From contig OY764867.1 of NCBI GenBank assembly GCA_963668535.1, positions 1,550,001 through 1,614,000 on the forward strand: a stretch of DNA of 64,000 nucleotides. Direction: 5' to 3'. Source of the DNA: F22 sp963668535 (GTDB lineage: Bacteria; Bacteroidota; Bacteroidia; Bacteroidales; Bacteroidaceae). The position numbers were made by a program, and so were the translations under genes. The notes below the pieces were generated by a model. That model searched no databases, was not told the DNA's origin, and saw only the letters and a list, made by a program, of their open reading frames with translations. Shown one piece after another: positions 19,920 to 26,693 of this stretch. Positions within the stretch are counted from its first letter, which is position 1, and each line of letters starts with the position of its first letter.

Positions 19920-20183
19920 TTATTTCATTTGGAGCATCCAGCGATAGTTCAAGCTCACAGCACCAGGAAGGGGCTGATAGTGATAGCCAGCTTCTATCAT
20001 GGCATCGTGGACTTTGGATAGGGATACTTTTGCTCCTGGATTAATATCGCGTATAGCAGATGCGACTTCGGATGTAGAGTACCAGTGTGTGGTCTCGTTA
20101 GAACTAGCTGCTGGGCGGAACTGTTGCCCTAGTGCATCGATGTACTGAGTAACATCGGCTTGTTCGATTTGTTCTTCTTCCAT
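19920..20183 (-). CDS. Hypothetical protein with winged-helix-like features
   Basis: 87 residues. The middle (HWYSTSEVASAIRDINPGAK) has the spacing of a small helix-turn-helix or winged helix and ends in a basic/aromatic strand pair. That suggests DNA or protein binding, but the evidence is weak. It is 2 bp downstream of the previous gene's stop. Confidence 0.5.
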   Translation of the reverse strand: MEEEQIEQADVTQYIDALGQQFRPAASSNETTHWYSTSEVASAIRDINPGAKVSLSKVHDAMIEAGYHYQPLPGAVSLNYRWMLQMK

Positions 20184-20185
20184 AA

Positions 20186-20440
20186 CTACGTTGTTTTAAG
20201 CGAAGATAATACTTTTACCATATGTCGCAAAGAGGATACAGCGAAAAGTTTCTCCTTGTCTGTACGCTCTTGCGCTGCTGAGTAGTCATCAACTAGCTCG
20301 TCGATGTGTTCTTCTACTAAATCGATAAAGCTTAGTAGTACTGCGTTGTCTTCTTCTTGAAGACATTCTAGATGGTCCAGAAACTTTTGAGAAAGTTGTA
20401 CGCCATTCAGCTCGATTGTGTTGGAATTAGTTCTGCTCAT
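20186..20440 (-). CDS. Hypothetical acidic helical protein
   Basis: 84 residues from ATG 20440. The ATG overlaps the upstream stop as ATGA, and a GGGAGGAA sequence lies just before it, which decides this start over the in-frame ATG at 20455. The protein is acidic and helical (LSFIDLVEEHIDELVDDYS). No family recognised. Confidence 0.5.
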   Translation of the reverse strand: MSRTNSNTIELNGVQLSQKFLDHLECLQEEDNAVLLSFIDLVEEHIDELVDDYSAAQERTDKEKLFAVSSLRHMVKVLSSLKTT

Positions 20441-20697
20441 ACTTGTTCCTCCCATACTCTAGCTGCTTTAATAAAAGCTCTAATAACAACAACGAGTAAT
20501 AAGATAGGTGATAGAAATAAGGCTGCGATGTAGCCTAGCTGCTTGAGGATTGCCCATAGGAATAGGGCACAGGTCTTGACTTGCTGCTTGATGGCAGCGA
20601 TACGTTGTTCACGTCGTTCTTTTCTTGCTCGAAGTCGAGCGGATAATTCTAGGTCGATTGCGCCTAGGATTATCAAGGGTCTTGTAGATGTACTCAT
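20437..20697 (-). CDS. Small basic protein with one membrane segment
   Basis: 86 residues from ATG 20697 (MSTSTRPLIILGAIDLELSA). An arginine-rich helix (RLRARKERREQRIAAIKQQ) is followed by a hydrophobic segment near residues 45-75 (ILKQLGYIAALFLSPILLLV), so it is likely membrane-anchored with a cytoplasmic basic part. The ATG lies 3 nt after leader element C (20701-20714). The frame stays open upstream to 20859, so a longer product cannot be excluded, but the leader structure argues for 20697. Confidence 0.5.
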   Translation of the reverse strand: MSTSTRPLIILGAIDLELSARLRARKERREQRIAAIKQQVKTCALFLWAILKQLGYIAALFLSPILLLVVVIRAFIKAARVWEEQV

Positions 20698-20700
20698 AAG

Positions 20701-20786
20701 ACAGATGTTTTCCGTTATAGGTGAGTTCTCATGTATCCTATAGACACAATGAACGGCCACCATCCACCGAGTCGGAAAACATCTGT
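20701..20786 (-). promoter_or_regulatory. 5' leader hairpin touching a start codon (elements B and C)
   Basis: Element C (20701-20714) and element B (20773-20786) are perfect 14-bp reverse complements. On the minus-strand RNA, C ends 3 nt before the ATG at 20697. An inner stem TATAGG/CCTATA lies in the loop. Element A (20965-20978) can pair with B instead of C, with one G.U pair. Confidence 0.6.
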
Positions 20787-20895
20787 ACTTGCACTCCGAA
20801 GAGTAAAAAATACCGGTGAAGGTGACCGTCATTTCTTGTATGAGGTCATCGACATGCAAAATAATGCATGTCTGAATTCAGTAAGATATGGGCAT

Positions 20896-20979
20896 AAAAA
20901 ATGCTCACAGTTGTCCATAAGGATTGGTGAGCATATAACCGCTTGCTCATCGGTGTGCTACTGCACAGATATTTTCCGA
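20896..20979 (-). ncRNA. Candidate small RNA / attenuated leader of about 80 nt
   Basis: On the minus strand a promoter-like element (20983-21013) would start RNA near 20979. Transcription then meets an intrinsic terminator: stem ATGCTCAC (20934-20927) / GTGAGCAT (20908-20901), 18-nt loop, then TTTTT (20900-20896). The first 14 nt are element A, complementary to element B of the downstream leader. This is either a small RNA or a transcription attenuator. Confidence 0.5.
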
Positions 20980-20982
20980 GTA

Positions 20983-21013
20983 CAAAGGTGAGAATAATTT
21001 CCCATCTGTGCAA
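20983..21013 (-). promoter_or_regulatory. Promoter for the leader RNA / small gene cluster
   Basis: Minus strand: TTGC (21013-21010), 19 bp, CACCTTTG (20990-20983). The -7 box differs from TAnnTTTG at the first base; the same CACCTTTG occurs before int (5424-5431). It lacks the GTCCTTYY late box. Confidence 0.45.
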
Positions 21014-21145
21014 GTGAATGACTCAAAATCTGTGGGGCTGGGTTTGTTTATGGCTAGCCCCCTACACCTGATAGCTATATAATCTAAGCCTCATGGCATC
21101 GCCATCTACTGCAATCAACATCCTTTATATGGTTCCTGTCAGTCA

Positions 21146-21227
21146 AAGTACGCGTACTTCGATATCAAAGTTCACCAACTTCGATGTCTTCGTTCGCGAA
21201 TTTAGATATCGTTGTTCGCGAACAACG
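21146..21227. repeat. 22-bp-period imperfect repeats with palindromes
   Basis: Three adjacent related 22-mers at 21158-21179, 21180-21201 and 21202-21223 (TTMGATRTC then GTTCRCSAAY), with a weaker fourth upstream. Superposed palindromes: AAGTACGCGTACTT (21146-21159) and CGTTGTTCGCGAACAACG (21210-21227). It lies in an intergenic stretch (20698-21377) with no credible gene, upstream of the leader promoter. It looks like protein-binding sites. Confidence 0.5.
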
Positions 21228-21240
21228 ACTGAGCGCACTA

Positions 21241-21279
21241 TAATAAAAGAGTGTGACTCATGGGTAATGAATCACACTC
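21241..21279 (-). terminator. Terminator of accessory unit 2
   Basis: Minus strand: GAGTGTGA (21279-21272), 15-nt loop, TCACACTC (21256-21249), then TTTTATTATA. It follows the 21378-22112 gene pair. Confidence 0.75.
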
Positions 21280-21377
21280 GTGTAGTAAATAAATGCCCAC
21301 CATACTCTGCCAAACGTTGAAGTAGAAGTACTACGCTTAGTCCAAGTACTTCGAGCTGGTGGCCATTGTTATAGTCG

Positions 21378-21764
21378 TTATTTCTTTTTCCTGTCACTGA
21401 CTAGTTTCAATCCTTCCTTGATCTGGTCTTCAGAGGTGATGTCTTTGGCCATGATGTAATGAAAATTTCCATAGCATGATACGGATTTCTCGGCCAACAC
21501 GTATGTGTCCACCAAACGCCAACCACGCTTCGCCATATAATTAGCCGCTTGGACCATACTGGTAAAGCTGATAATCTTATTGTCTTCACCTACCAGTTGG
21601 CACTTGTACTTGTTGACAGTTTCTCCAAAATCAACAGATATGTTAATTTTCAAGCTCAGAAACTTGGCTTTCCCTACTACGTCGCAATAAACAGTGCGAG
21701 GTGTCTGTGCGTAAGTGACGCATGCCATAAGGCATAGTGTAAATGTAAATAGTAATTTCTTCAT
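21378..21764 (-). CDS. Small secreted accessory protein (paralogue of next gene upstream)
   Basis: 128 residues with a clear signal peptide (MKKLLFTFTLCLMACVTYAQ, cleavage probably after AYAQ-type TYA). The mature part contains IISFTSMVQAANYMAKRGWR, aligned with IIIFDSADEILNFMVNHGWS in the adjacent protein at 21774-22112, so the two are paralogues. The Cys in the signal region has no good lipobox. Function unknown; expression with its own promoter and terminator marks it as lysogenic cargo. Confidence 0.65.
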   Translation of the reverse strand: MKKLLFTFTLCLMACVTYAQTPRTVYCDVVGKAKFLSLKINISVDFGETVNKYKCQLVGEDNKIISFTSMVQAANYMAKRGWRLVDTYVLAEKSVSCYGNFHYIMAKDITSEDQIKEGLKLVSDRKKK

Positions 21765-21773
21765 GATGTGATT

Positions 21774-22112
21774 TTATTTTTTTCTTTTACGAGGAAATGC
21801 CATTTTCGTACAATATTTGCAATGTTCAATTTCATCATTCCACTTAGATAGGGAAGACCTTTCAGTCTTCATTATAAATTGTGGTGTGATACCCGCATCA
21901 ATTTTCTTAACTAGTGACCAACCATGGTTAACCATGAAATTTAAGATTTCGTCTGCTGAGTCAAATATGATGATACCACCATTTTTGCGACATAGAGTGT
22001 TGCAATAATCATTTCTGTCTATATCAAAAGCTTGATCGCCTATGTGAACAATGAGTTCATCCGCGCCTGCTAGGACTACACTTATTGTTTTCTGAACAGT
22101 TTCTTTTTCCAT
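21774..22112 (-). CDS. Small cytoplasmic accessory protein (paralogue of secreted partner)
   Basis: 112 residues, no signal peptide. The core (GGIIIFDSADEILNFMVNHG) matches the 21378-21764 product, then a basic C-terminus with two Cys (HCKYC) and PRKRKK. First gene of accessory unit 2, 9 bp before the partner, under the promoter at 22151-22158 and the operator at 22176-22204. A secreted and a cytoplasmic form of one domain side by side could be an effector and immunity-type pair or a two-compartment sensor; neither is proven. Confidence 0.6.
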   Translation of the reverse strand: MEKETVQKTISVVLAGADELIVHIGDQAFDIDRNDYCNTLCRKNGGIIIFDSADEILNFMVNHGWSLVKKIDAGITPQFIMKTERSSLSKWNDEIEHCKYCTKMAFPRKRKK

Positions 22113-22150
22113 TTGATTTGAATTTTAAAATTAGTAATTAGAGATATCCA

Positions 22151-22158
22151 CAAAGGTA
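22151..22158 (-). promoter_or_regulatory. -7 box of accessory unit 2 promoter
   Basis: TACCTTTG on the minus strand, 38 bp before the ATG at 22112. No TTTG at -33; that position is occupied by the three-part operator. Confidence 0.6.
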
Positions 22159-22175
22159 AGTAAACTATTCTGTAA

Positions 22176-22204
22176 AGTCACTTTATTAGTCTAAAATTTA
22201 GATT
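22176..22204. promoter_or_regulatory. Three-part operator, site C
   Basis: AGTCA (22176-22180), 7 bp, AGTCT (22188-22192), 7 bp, AGATT (22200-22204). It begins 17 bp beyond the -7 box at 22158. Same architecture as sites A (45933-45961) and B (24029-24057). Confidence 0.6.
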
Positions 22205-22231
22205 GGTGGTGAAGTACTTAACGAGGGGTAC

Positions 22232-22268
22232 AAAAAAATGAGTTGTAAAGGGGTGCTTTACAACTCAT
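22232..22268 (-). terminator. Terminator of accessory unit 1
   Basis: Minus strand: perfect 13-bp stem (22268-22256 with 22250-22238), 5-nt loop, then seven T (22238-22232). It lies 7 bp after the last gene of the three-gene operon. Confidence 0.9.
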
Positions 22269-22274
22269 TATATA

Positions 22275-22811
22275 TTATCGTGAAAATGGTTTTTTCATTA
22301 TACATAGGACTTTACCGTAGCTGGGCCCTTCAATAGTGTATGGAGTCCCATGAGCAATATCATGTCCTGTGCCTAGTTTGGATGTCCAGATGCCAGTGGG
22401 ACGTTGTCTAGCTGCATGAGTCCACTCATTGATACTAGGATTGAAATAGAGAGCAACTTTTTCATACCCTTCCTCAAGGTCTGCATTTTCACAAATTGAA
22501 AAGCCATGGCATTCAAAAGCTTTAATTAAGACTTCAATCTTCATGTGGTCTGCTTGACTTCCATTAGGTATCATTGCTTCTGGTGGCCACCTGAACGTAC
22601 ATTCGAATCCTTCAATTCCGATAAAATTTCCATTTTCCTTTTGAGCACAACCTGCACATGGTTGTAGCCATCTATTATCATAATGTAAAGCCCAAGCTAT
22701 ACAATTATAGTTAGGGTCAACTTTGCTAGTAATACTAAAGTCTTTGTCATTTTTTAGCTTGGGAAATCCTTTAATGACATGCTTTTTTATTTGCTCATAA
22801 TTCTCACCCAT
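22275..22811 (-). CDS. DUF7689-like protein, possible Cys/His enzyme (accessory unit 1, third gene)
   Basis: 178 residues. The family-like pattern is NYNCIAWALHYDNRW (residues about 33-47), then FECTFRWPPEA, EGYEKVALYF, WTHAARQRPTGIWTSKLG and IAHGTPYTIEG. The invariant-looking Cys in NYNCIAWA and His in WTHAARQ resemble the Cys-His pair of papain-like or NlpC/P60 folds, so hydrolase activity is possible (inference). A CAGC pair near residue 53 could bind metal. It overlaps the upstream gene by 25 bp. The family name is from memory. Confidence 0.6.
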   Translation of the reverse strand: MGENYEQIKKHVIKGFPKLKNDKDFSITSKVDPNYNCIAWALHYDNRWLQPCAGCAQKENGNFIGIEGFECTFRWPPEAMIPNGSQADHMKIEVLIKAFECHGFSICENADLEEGYEKVALYFNPSINEWTHAARQRPTGIWTSKLGTGHDIAHGTPYTIEGPSYGKVLCIMKKPFSR

Positions 22812-23233
22812 CGCTTACATACATCTTTAATCGTCATATTAGGGTTGTGTGATACCCTCTCTCCAGTAATCTCGTTAAGAGCCCAAACCAAAGTTGAAGG
22901 GGCCGCCTTTAAATCTTCAATGATATAAGGAATAGCTTGTTCGCCCATATCAATAATAGATCTAAAACATGGATGTTTAACAATTTGGTATGTTGATGAT
23001 AGAAACATTGTTTCTCTTCTCCAACGTTTCAATAAACTTTGGAAGTATAGTTTTTGAGTAAAGTCGATAGTGTTGCTTTTATCGGTCTCTTGCACGTATT
23101 GTTGAGTGTCATGGTTCTCAACTAGATTAGCAACAGCACTGTTTTGCTTAGTCTCAGGAGATAACAATGCAGGTGCTATCGCTACACTTACTATTGTGAT
23201 AGGAGTTAACCCTGATAATGTTTTTAGTTGCAT
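22787..23233 (-). CDS. Small protein with hydrophobic N-terminus (accessory unit 1, second gene)
   Basis: 148 residues. An N-terminal hydrophobic segment (LTPITIVSVAIAPALL) may be a membrane anchor or leftover signal. The C-terminal 90 residues carry FQSLLKRWRRETMFLSSTYQ, IIDMGEQAIPYIIEDL and WALNEITGERV, the pattern of a short HEAT-like helical module I associate with partners of TIGR04255 proteins. It overlaps both neighbours (10 and 25 bp), which indicates coupled translation and a probable complex. Confidence 0.6.
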   Translation of the reverse strand: MQLKTLSGLTPITIVSVAIAPALLSPETKQNSAVANLVENHDTQQYVQETDKSNTIDFTQKLYFQSLLKRWRRETMFLSSTYQIVKHPCFRSIIDMGEQAIPYIIEDLKAAPSTLVWALNEITGERVSHNPNMTIKDVCKRWVRIMSK

Positions 23234-23970
23234 TTTTCTAAGAGTTTATTGGTGATGTTACTAAAGAAAATTTTGTTTTTTACAGCTCGAAGACTTTCCA
23301 TTATTGATGGTATCTTGTCTACAGAAAATGTTTCCTCAAATAATTGAAGTACGTCTATATCAAAAGTATATACGACATTATCTGCTAAAGGATCTAGTTC
23401 TTGGTTTACGATAGAGTATGTTTTATCGTCTATTCTAAATCTAAGTCTAAAAGAATACTTGTCAATAGGGTATTCCAAAGCATTGTCTTCACTAGATGCG
23501 ACTAGGGTTTTGAAATATTCGCTTGGGTCATCCAATGAGTCAAATTCAAAGCGATTGATAAATCTTATAGATGCACGAACTAACTTGCGATCTTTAATGT
23601 AAGGAGCTACTGTTTGAAATAGTTCAAGAGCCAAATCTTTAAAGTTATCCCAGCCTTCATAGTCTGCTTCACTGATATAAGTGATAACCTCATTAGATAT
23701 AGTAAGCTTTTCTTTTGTCTTTTCGTTGACAAAACCAATCTCTTTTAACTTGGCATCAGTATGAGCATGGAATTCGGCTTTACCTAAAGGAATATCAGTT
23801 GTAGCTGGCATAGCTATACTGGCTTCAATATTGTTCATATGGTGATTGAAACGTTTCTTGAATTTCGTTTTCAATTCTGTATATGTATCAATAGGAGTGT
23901 TGTCTGGCTCAAATTTGAGCTGAAACAGAGCTAAAATAACAGGAGGGGTTTCTAGTTTGGGGTAGTTCAT
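23224..23970 (-). CDS. TIGR04255-like protein (accessory unit 1, first gene)
   Basis: 248 residues from ATG 23970 (MNYPKLETPPVILALFQLKF). The pattern of an N-terminal PPV..A.FQL strand, a central LVRASIRFINRFEF and a C-terminal VYTFDIDVL strand is that of the sporadic TIGR04255 family. I know of no proven activity. The frame extends upstream to 24078 but that would run through the promoter and operator, so 23970 is preferred. The gene is AT-rich relative to neighbouring structural genes, consistent with recent acquisition. Confidence 0.7.
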   Translation of the reverse strand: MNYPKLETPPVILALFQLKFEPDNTPIDTYTELKTKFKKRFNHHMNNIEASIAMPATTDIPLGKAEFHAHTDAKLKEIGFVNEKTKEKLTISNEVITYISEADYEGWDNFKDLALELFQTVAPYIKDRKLVRASIRFINRFEFDSLDDPSEYFKTLVASSEDNALEYPIDKYSFRLRFRIDDKTYSIVNQELDPLADNVVYTFDIDVLQLFEETFSVDKIPSIMESLRAVKNKIFFSNITNKLLEKCN

Positions 23971-24003
23971 TTTGTTACTTCTGTCTTGATTCTTTGTATG
24001 GGA

Positions 24004-24011
24004 CAAATATA
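24004..24011 (-). promoter_or_regulatory. -7 box of accessory unit 1 promoter
   Basis: TATATTTG on the minus strand, 33 bp before the ATG at 23970. As in unit 2, the -33 position lies under the operator. Confidence 0.65.
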
Positions 24012-24028
24012 GTAAAAAAATGAACTCC

Positions 24029-24057
24029 AGTCTTATTTTAAGACTAATATTTAGACT
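24029..24057. promoter_or_regulatory. Three-part operator, site B
   Basis: AGTCT (24029-24033), 7 bp, AGACT (24041-24045), 7 bp, AGACT (24053-24057). Its reverse complement matches site A (45933-45961) closely, including most of the A/T spacers. It starts 17 bp beyond the -7 box at 24011, the same distance as at site C. Confidence 0.65.
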
Positions 24058-24162
24058 CAACGGGTCGTTTTCCACCAATCTTGGTGTGTTTTTGCACTAC
24101 TTTGTGTGTTTACATTGTAAACTTGGAGTTAGTCTATAAGAAACTTATGCACAGGGCAGTCT

Positions 24163-24198
24163 ATAAAAACAAACACCGAACCTTGCTAAGGTTCGGTG
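24163..24198 (-). terminator. Terminator closing the lysis block
   Basis: Minus strand: perfect 11-bp stem (24198-24188 with 24184-24174), 3-nt loop, then TTTGTTTTT. It separates the lysis genes from accessory unit 1. Confidence 0.9.
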
Positions 24199-24221
24199 CC
24201 ATAATTACGTCTGGAGCACTA

Positions 24222-24449
24222 TCATAGTAAGTCTTTTAACCATGATAAATTGGGACTGCCAGAACTGCCTGGAGCCATTGCGATGGTGAGTAAGTAGCCA
24301 ATATAGCCAAGAAACATGCAGTTTGTCATTACATACACGTCAAGGAGGCCGAAAACTAATAGTGCCATAATGAAGATTGTCACCAGGAATGACATCCAGC
24401 GTTGAAATGATCCAGTCTTATTGGTTTGCTGAACCTAGGCATTTGTCAT
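24222..24449 (-). pseudogene. Small membrane (holin-like) protein with in-frame amber codon
   Basis: A frame of 76 codons begins ATG at 24449 and ends TGA at 24222, but codon 5 is TAG (24437-24435). After it comes VQQTNKTGSFQRWMSFLVTI and a strong hydrophobic stretch (LLVFGLLDVYV, FLGYIGYLLTIAMAP). Restart at ATG 24395 (codon 19) would give a 57-residue membrane protein keeping both hydrophobic segments. The location after the endolysin and spanin-like genes suggests a holin or antiholin. A single base change from AAG to TAG would explain it. The upstream 24450-24654 holds a GC-rich block with GCGGCCGC and no gene I can support. Confidence 0.5.
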
Positions 24450-24654
24450 TTCTTCTTCACCTGAAAAGGCCTGTTCTTCTTTGTTACTACTTATCTAGTT
24501 TGTAAGACTAGATGTTTCTTTCACTCGCGTTGCGGCCGCAGCCGTCTTCTAAAATAATTGCATATAAAAATTGTATTAAATTAAAAATCAACAAGCAGAG
24601 CCATTATACTTGCTGTTATATATATAATAGCAACTTTTGAGCCATAACTATAGC

Positions 24655-25272
24655 TTACCAAGAAAAAAGTTCATGCCTCACCCGTATTTCCCACTCTTGA
24701 GATGAATTATACGATATCCAAAGCGTACTTCTGTCATCCAGCTTGTAGTCGACATAGACACCAGCATACAAGCTCCATTGCTTGAGGTCACTACGAACTC
24801 CAGATAGTAAACCTACTGTGAACTTACGCTTATCGACCACTTGAGTATTATATATCTCGAGCAGATCTAGCGATGGTGCTACTACTCCAGATACTTTAGC
24901 ACGGTATTGAGATGTTTTGTAGACCACTTCTTGACGGGGCAAGTTAAGAGATGTGATGTCGCTACGCCAAGATTCCATCGTAAGAGCTGAGACTTGAGTC
25001 TTGAGCTGTTCGGTTGAGTCCTGGTATAGTGCTAGCTTACTTGATGCGCGTGCAGATATCGCTCTGGCTCTGTTGAGCAGTGTCGACAGGCTATCGATAG
25101 CAAGCGTGTCTCGAGTTGTTTCTGTATATATCACAGGTCGAGGTAATCTCACTGTATCTTTGATCACATTAAGATTGTGTTCTGTGTGCACCGAACCCAA
25201 TGCAAACCCAGCTATAAATAGGCCGATAAGGATAGCAAGTCTAACCGTTAAATTCGTAAAGTTGTACGCCAT
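24655..25272 (-). CDS. Membrane-anchored spanin-like protein
   Basis: 205 residues from ATG 25272 (MAYNFTNLTVRLAILIGLFI). One N-terminal membrane helix, then a periplasmic part with a coiled coil (about 60-110) and a C-terminal beta-rich segment resembling a small outer-membrane-facing sheet (LYAGVYVDYKLDDRSTLWIS). Position just after the endolysin, with start overlapping its stop, fits an Rz-type inner-membrane spanin or a related lysis protein. The identification is contextual. Confidence 0.55.
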   Translation of the reverse strand: MAYNFTNLTVRLAILIGLFIAGFALGSVHTEHNLNVIKDTVRLPRPVIYTETTRDTLAIDSLSTLLNRARAISARASSKLALYQDSTEQLKTQVSALTMESWRSDITSLNLPRQEVVYKTSQYRAKVSGVVAPSLDLLEIYNTQVVDKRKFTVGLLSGVRSDLKQWSLYAGVYVDYKLDDRSTLWISYNSSQEWEIRVRHELFSW

Positions 25273-25699
25273 AATCACATATGTCTGTGTGCACCCATGA
25301 TTTATCACGTTCCAAACGGAATGGATGAGGGGCACTGTATTGATTTTCTCTTATTTCATTTCTCGCTTCTTCAGCTGTCAAGCCAACTACTGTATAGTCT
25401 AGAGCTTGGGCTAATCGGTGGAATGATAGATATACAAGGCCAGTATTATTCGCATCTATCACTAGCTGGCACTTGTTGCAGCGTACACCACGTTGAGTGT
25501 ATTTTCCACCCCTGTGATAAGTATTCGAGATCATAGGTCGCTTATGTACATCTCTACGAAGCCACAAGATGTGTTCTAGGAACATCGGATTGAGAAATCG
25601 CCATGCGTTCTGACCGTGTAGGGCGTAAGTATGAGGGCACACCAGTTCACGTATGTCCCAATACTGACTAGCTTGTAATTGTAAAGGAGTAAGCATCAT
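25241..25699 (-). CDS. Endolysin, M15-type zinc peptidase
   Basis: 152 residues. M15 (D-Ala-D-Ala carboxypeptidase / L-Ala-D-Glu endopeptidase) zinc motifs are visible: H94 and D101 in SFHRLAQALD, and H137 in WVHTD with D139. It degrades peptidoglycan cross-bridges at lysis. No signal peptide, so it needs a holin; the upstream 25696-26124 product is the candidate. A CNKC pair lies near residue 74. Start overlaps the previous stop as ATGA. Confidence 0.8.
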   Translation of the reverse strand: MMLTPLQLQASQYWDIRELVCPHTYALHGQNAWRFLNPMFLEHILWLRRDVHKRPMISNTYHRGGKYTQRGVRCNKCQLVIDANNTGLVYLSFHRLAQALDYTVVGLTAEEARNEIRENQYSAPHPFRLERDKSWVHTDICDYGVQLYEFNG

Positions 25700-26124
25700 T
25701 TGTTTTTTTGTGTTGGGGTATGTATTTGGTCGGATAATACACTGTAATTATTTTCGTCGAATTGCCCCATAGGTGGGTTACGATGTAGACAATTCATCTC
25801 ATTACAGTAATAGAACTTGATGTGATCAAGCATCATGTCTTTTTTATTGATGGTAATGTTTAGAATCGACACTTGTTTTTGTAAGCTGTCAATCTTGTCT
25901 TCCATCGTGTTGAATTTTTCTTTAGATGTTTGCATCCATTCATTGACAAATGATAGCTCTTGATGAGCAGCTTTTTGAAATTGTGCCACTACTTGCGCTT
26001 GAGCATCATCTGCTGTAGCTACTTCTTTGCGTTTTCGAGCACGCCAGTTGACAACAGCCCATATAGCTCCCCAAATCGTTGCTCCACCACCTAGGGCAGT
26101 GATAATTGTTACCCAGATATTCAT
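25696..26124 (-). CDS. Holin-like protein: one TM helix plus coiled coil
   Basis: 142 residues. An N-terminal glycine-rich helix (IWVTIITALGGGATIWGAIW) is followed by a basic RARKRK stop-transfer segment and a long coiled coil (about 40-100). The C-terminus has two Cys (YYCNEMNCLHRNPP). It immediately precedes the endolysin with a 4-bp overlap. Either holin or inner-membrane spanin subunit is possible. Confidence 0.6.
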   Translation of the reverse strand: MNIWVTIITALGGGATIWGAIWAVVNWRARKRKEVATADDAQAQVVAQFQKAAHQELSFVNEWMQTSKEKFNTMEDKIDSLQKQVSILNITINKKDMMLDHIKFYYCNEMNCLHRNPPMGQFDENNYSVLSDQIHTPTQKNK

Positions 26125-26693
26125 AATGATCTATTTAATGTTCTTACTAGTTCTTTCATCTCCAGCATATCGCTTCCCTCCATCTGCAGCATGATAGTCC
26201 AGCCTTCCGACTGGAGTGTAGGAGCGTCAAATGGTACGATATCATGACTGTCCGATAGGAGATTGTTCCAGGGCGATAAAGCTTTGTCTTTGGATAGGTG
26301 GGCACGTAGTTGATTGACTAGCTGCAGCATGGCATCTGATACCAGTGCCTTTTCGATAAAGTCTAAGCTGTCAGATGTTTTCTGAGCAACCGTTACGGCC
26401 ATCTGAAACACATCCTTGATGCTGTTGCGACTATCTCGACTAGAACTGAAATTACCTAAATCTAACATCAAGAACACGCCATCTACATCATTAAGTCGTC
26501 GTTTAATCTGGTCGATGTCTAGTGCAAACACATAGTCTTTGATATCTGGTAGCAGCTCACGTTCAGGCAGGTCGGCCATCTCATTCATGAGCTGCTGGTA
26601 GCCTGCCAGTCGTGAATCTCCACTTGTGAAATTCTTCATAACGCCCTGTGTGAGTGGGAACTTGGCGAAATATTTGATAATGTCTATAATCAT
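26121..26693 (-). CDS. Head-tail connector / tail completion protein, putative
   Basis: 190 residues, soluble, mixed alpha/beta (MIIDIIKYFAKFPLTQGVMK). Fourth of a chain of four overlapping genes after the portal. In this position siphoviruses encode head-closure, neck or tail-terminator proteins. No diagnostic motif. Confidence 0.5.
   Translation of the reverse strand: MIIDIIKYFAKFPLTQGVMKNFTSGDSRLAGYQQLMNEMADLPERELLPDIKDYVFALDIDQIKRRLNDVDGVFLMLDLGNFSSSRDSRNSIKDVFQMAVTVAQKTSDSLDFIEKALVSDAMLQLVNQLRAHLSKDKALSPWNNLLSDSHDIVPFDAPTLQSEGWTIMLQMEGSDMLEMKELVRTLNRSL

Noticed and set aside
20731..20991. Plus-strand frame of 86 codons in the leader region
   Set aside because: It crosses the inverted-repeat and terminator structures, has no start signal, and the composition is not coding-like.
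24130..24170. Two AGTCTATAA copies as a further operator
   Set aside because: They lack the 7-bp spacing and the inverted AGACT half-site, and precede a terminator rather than a promoter.
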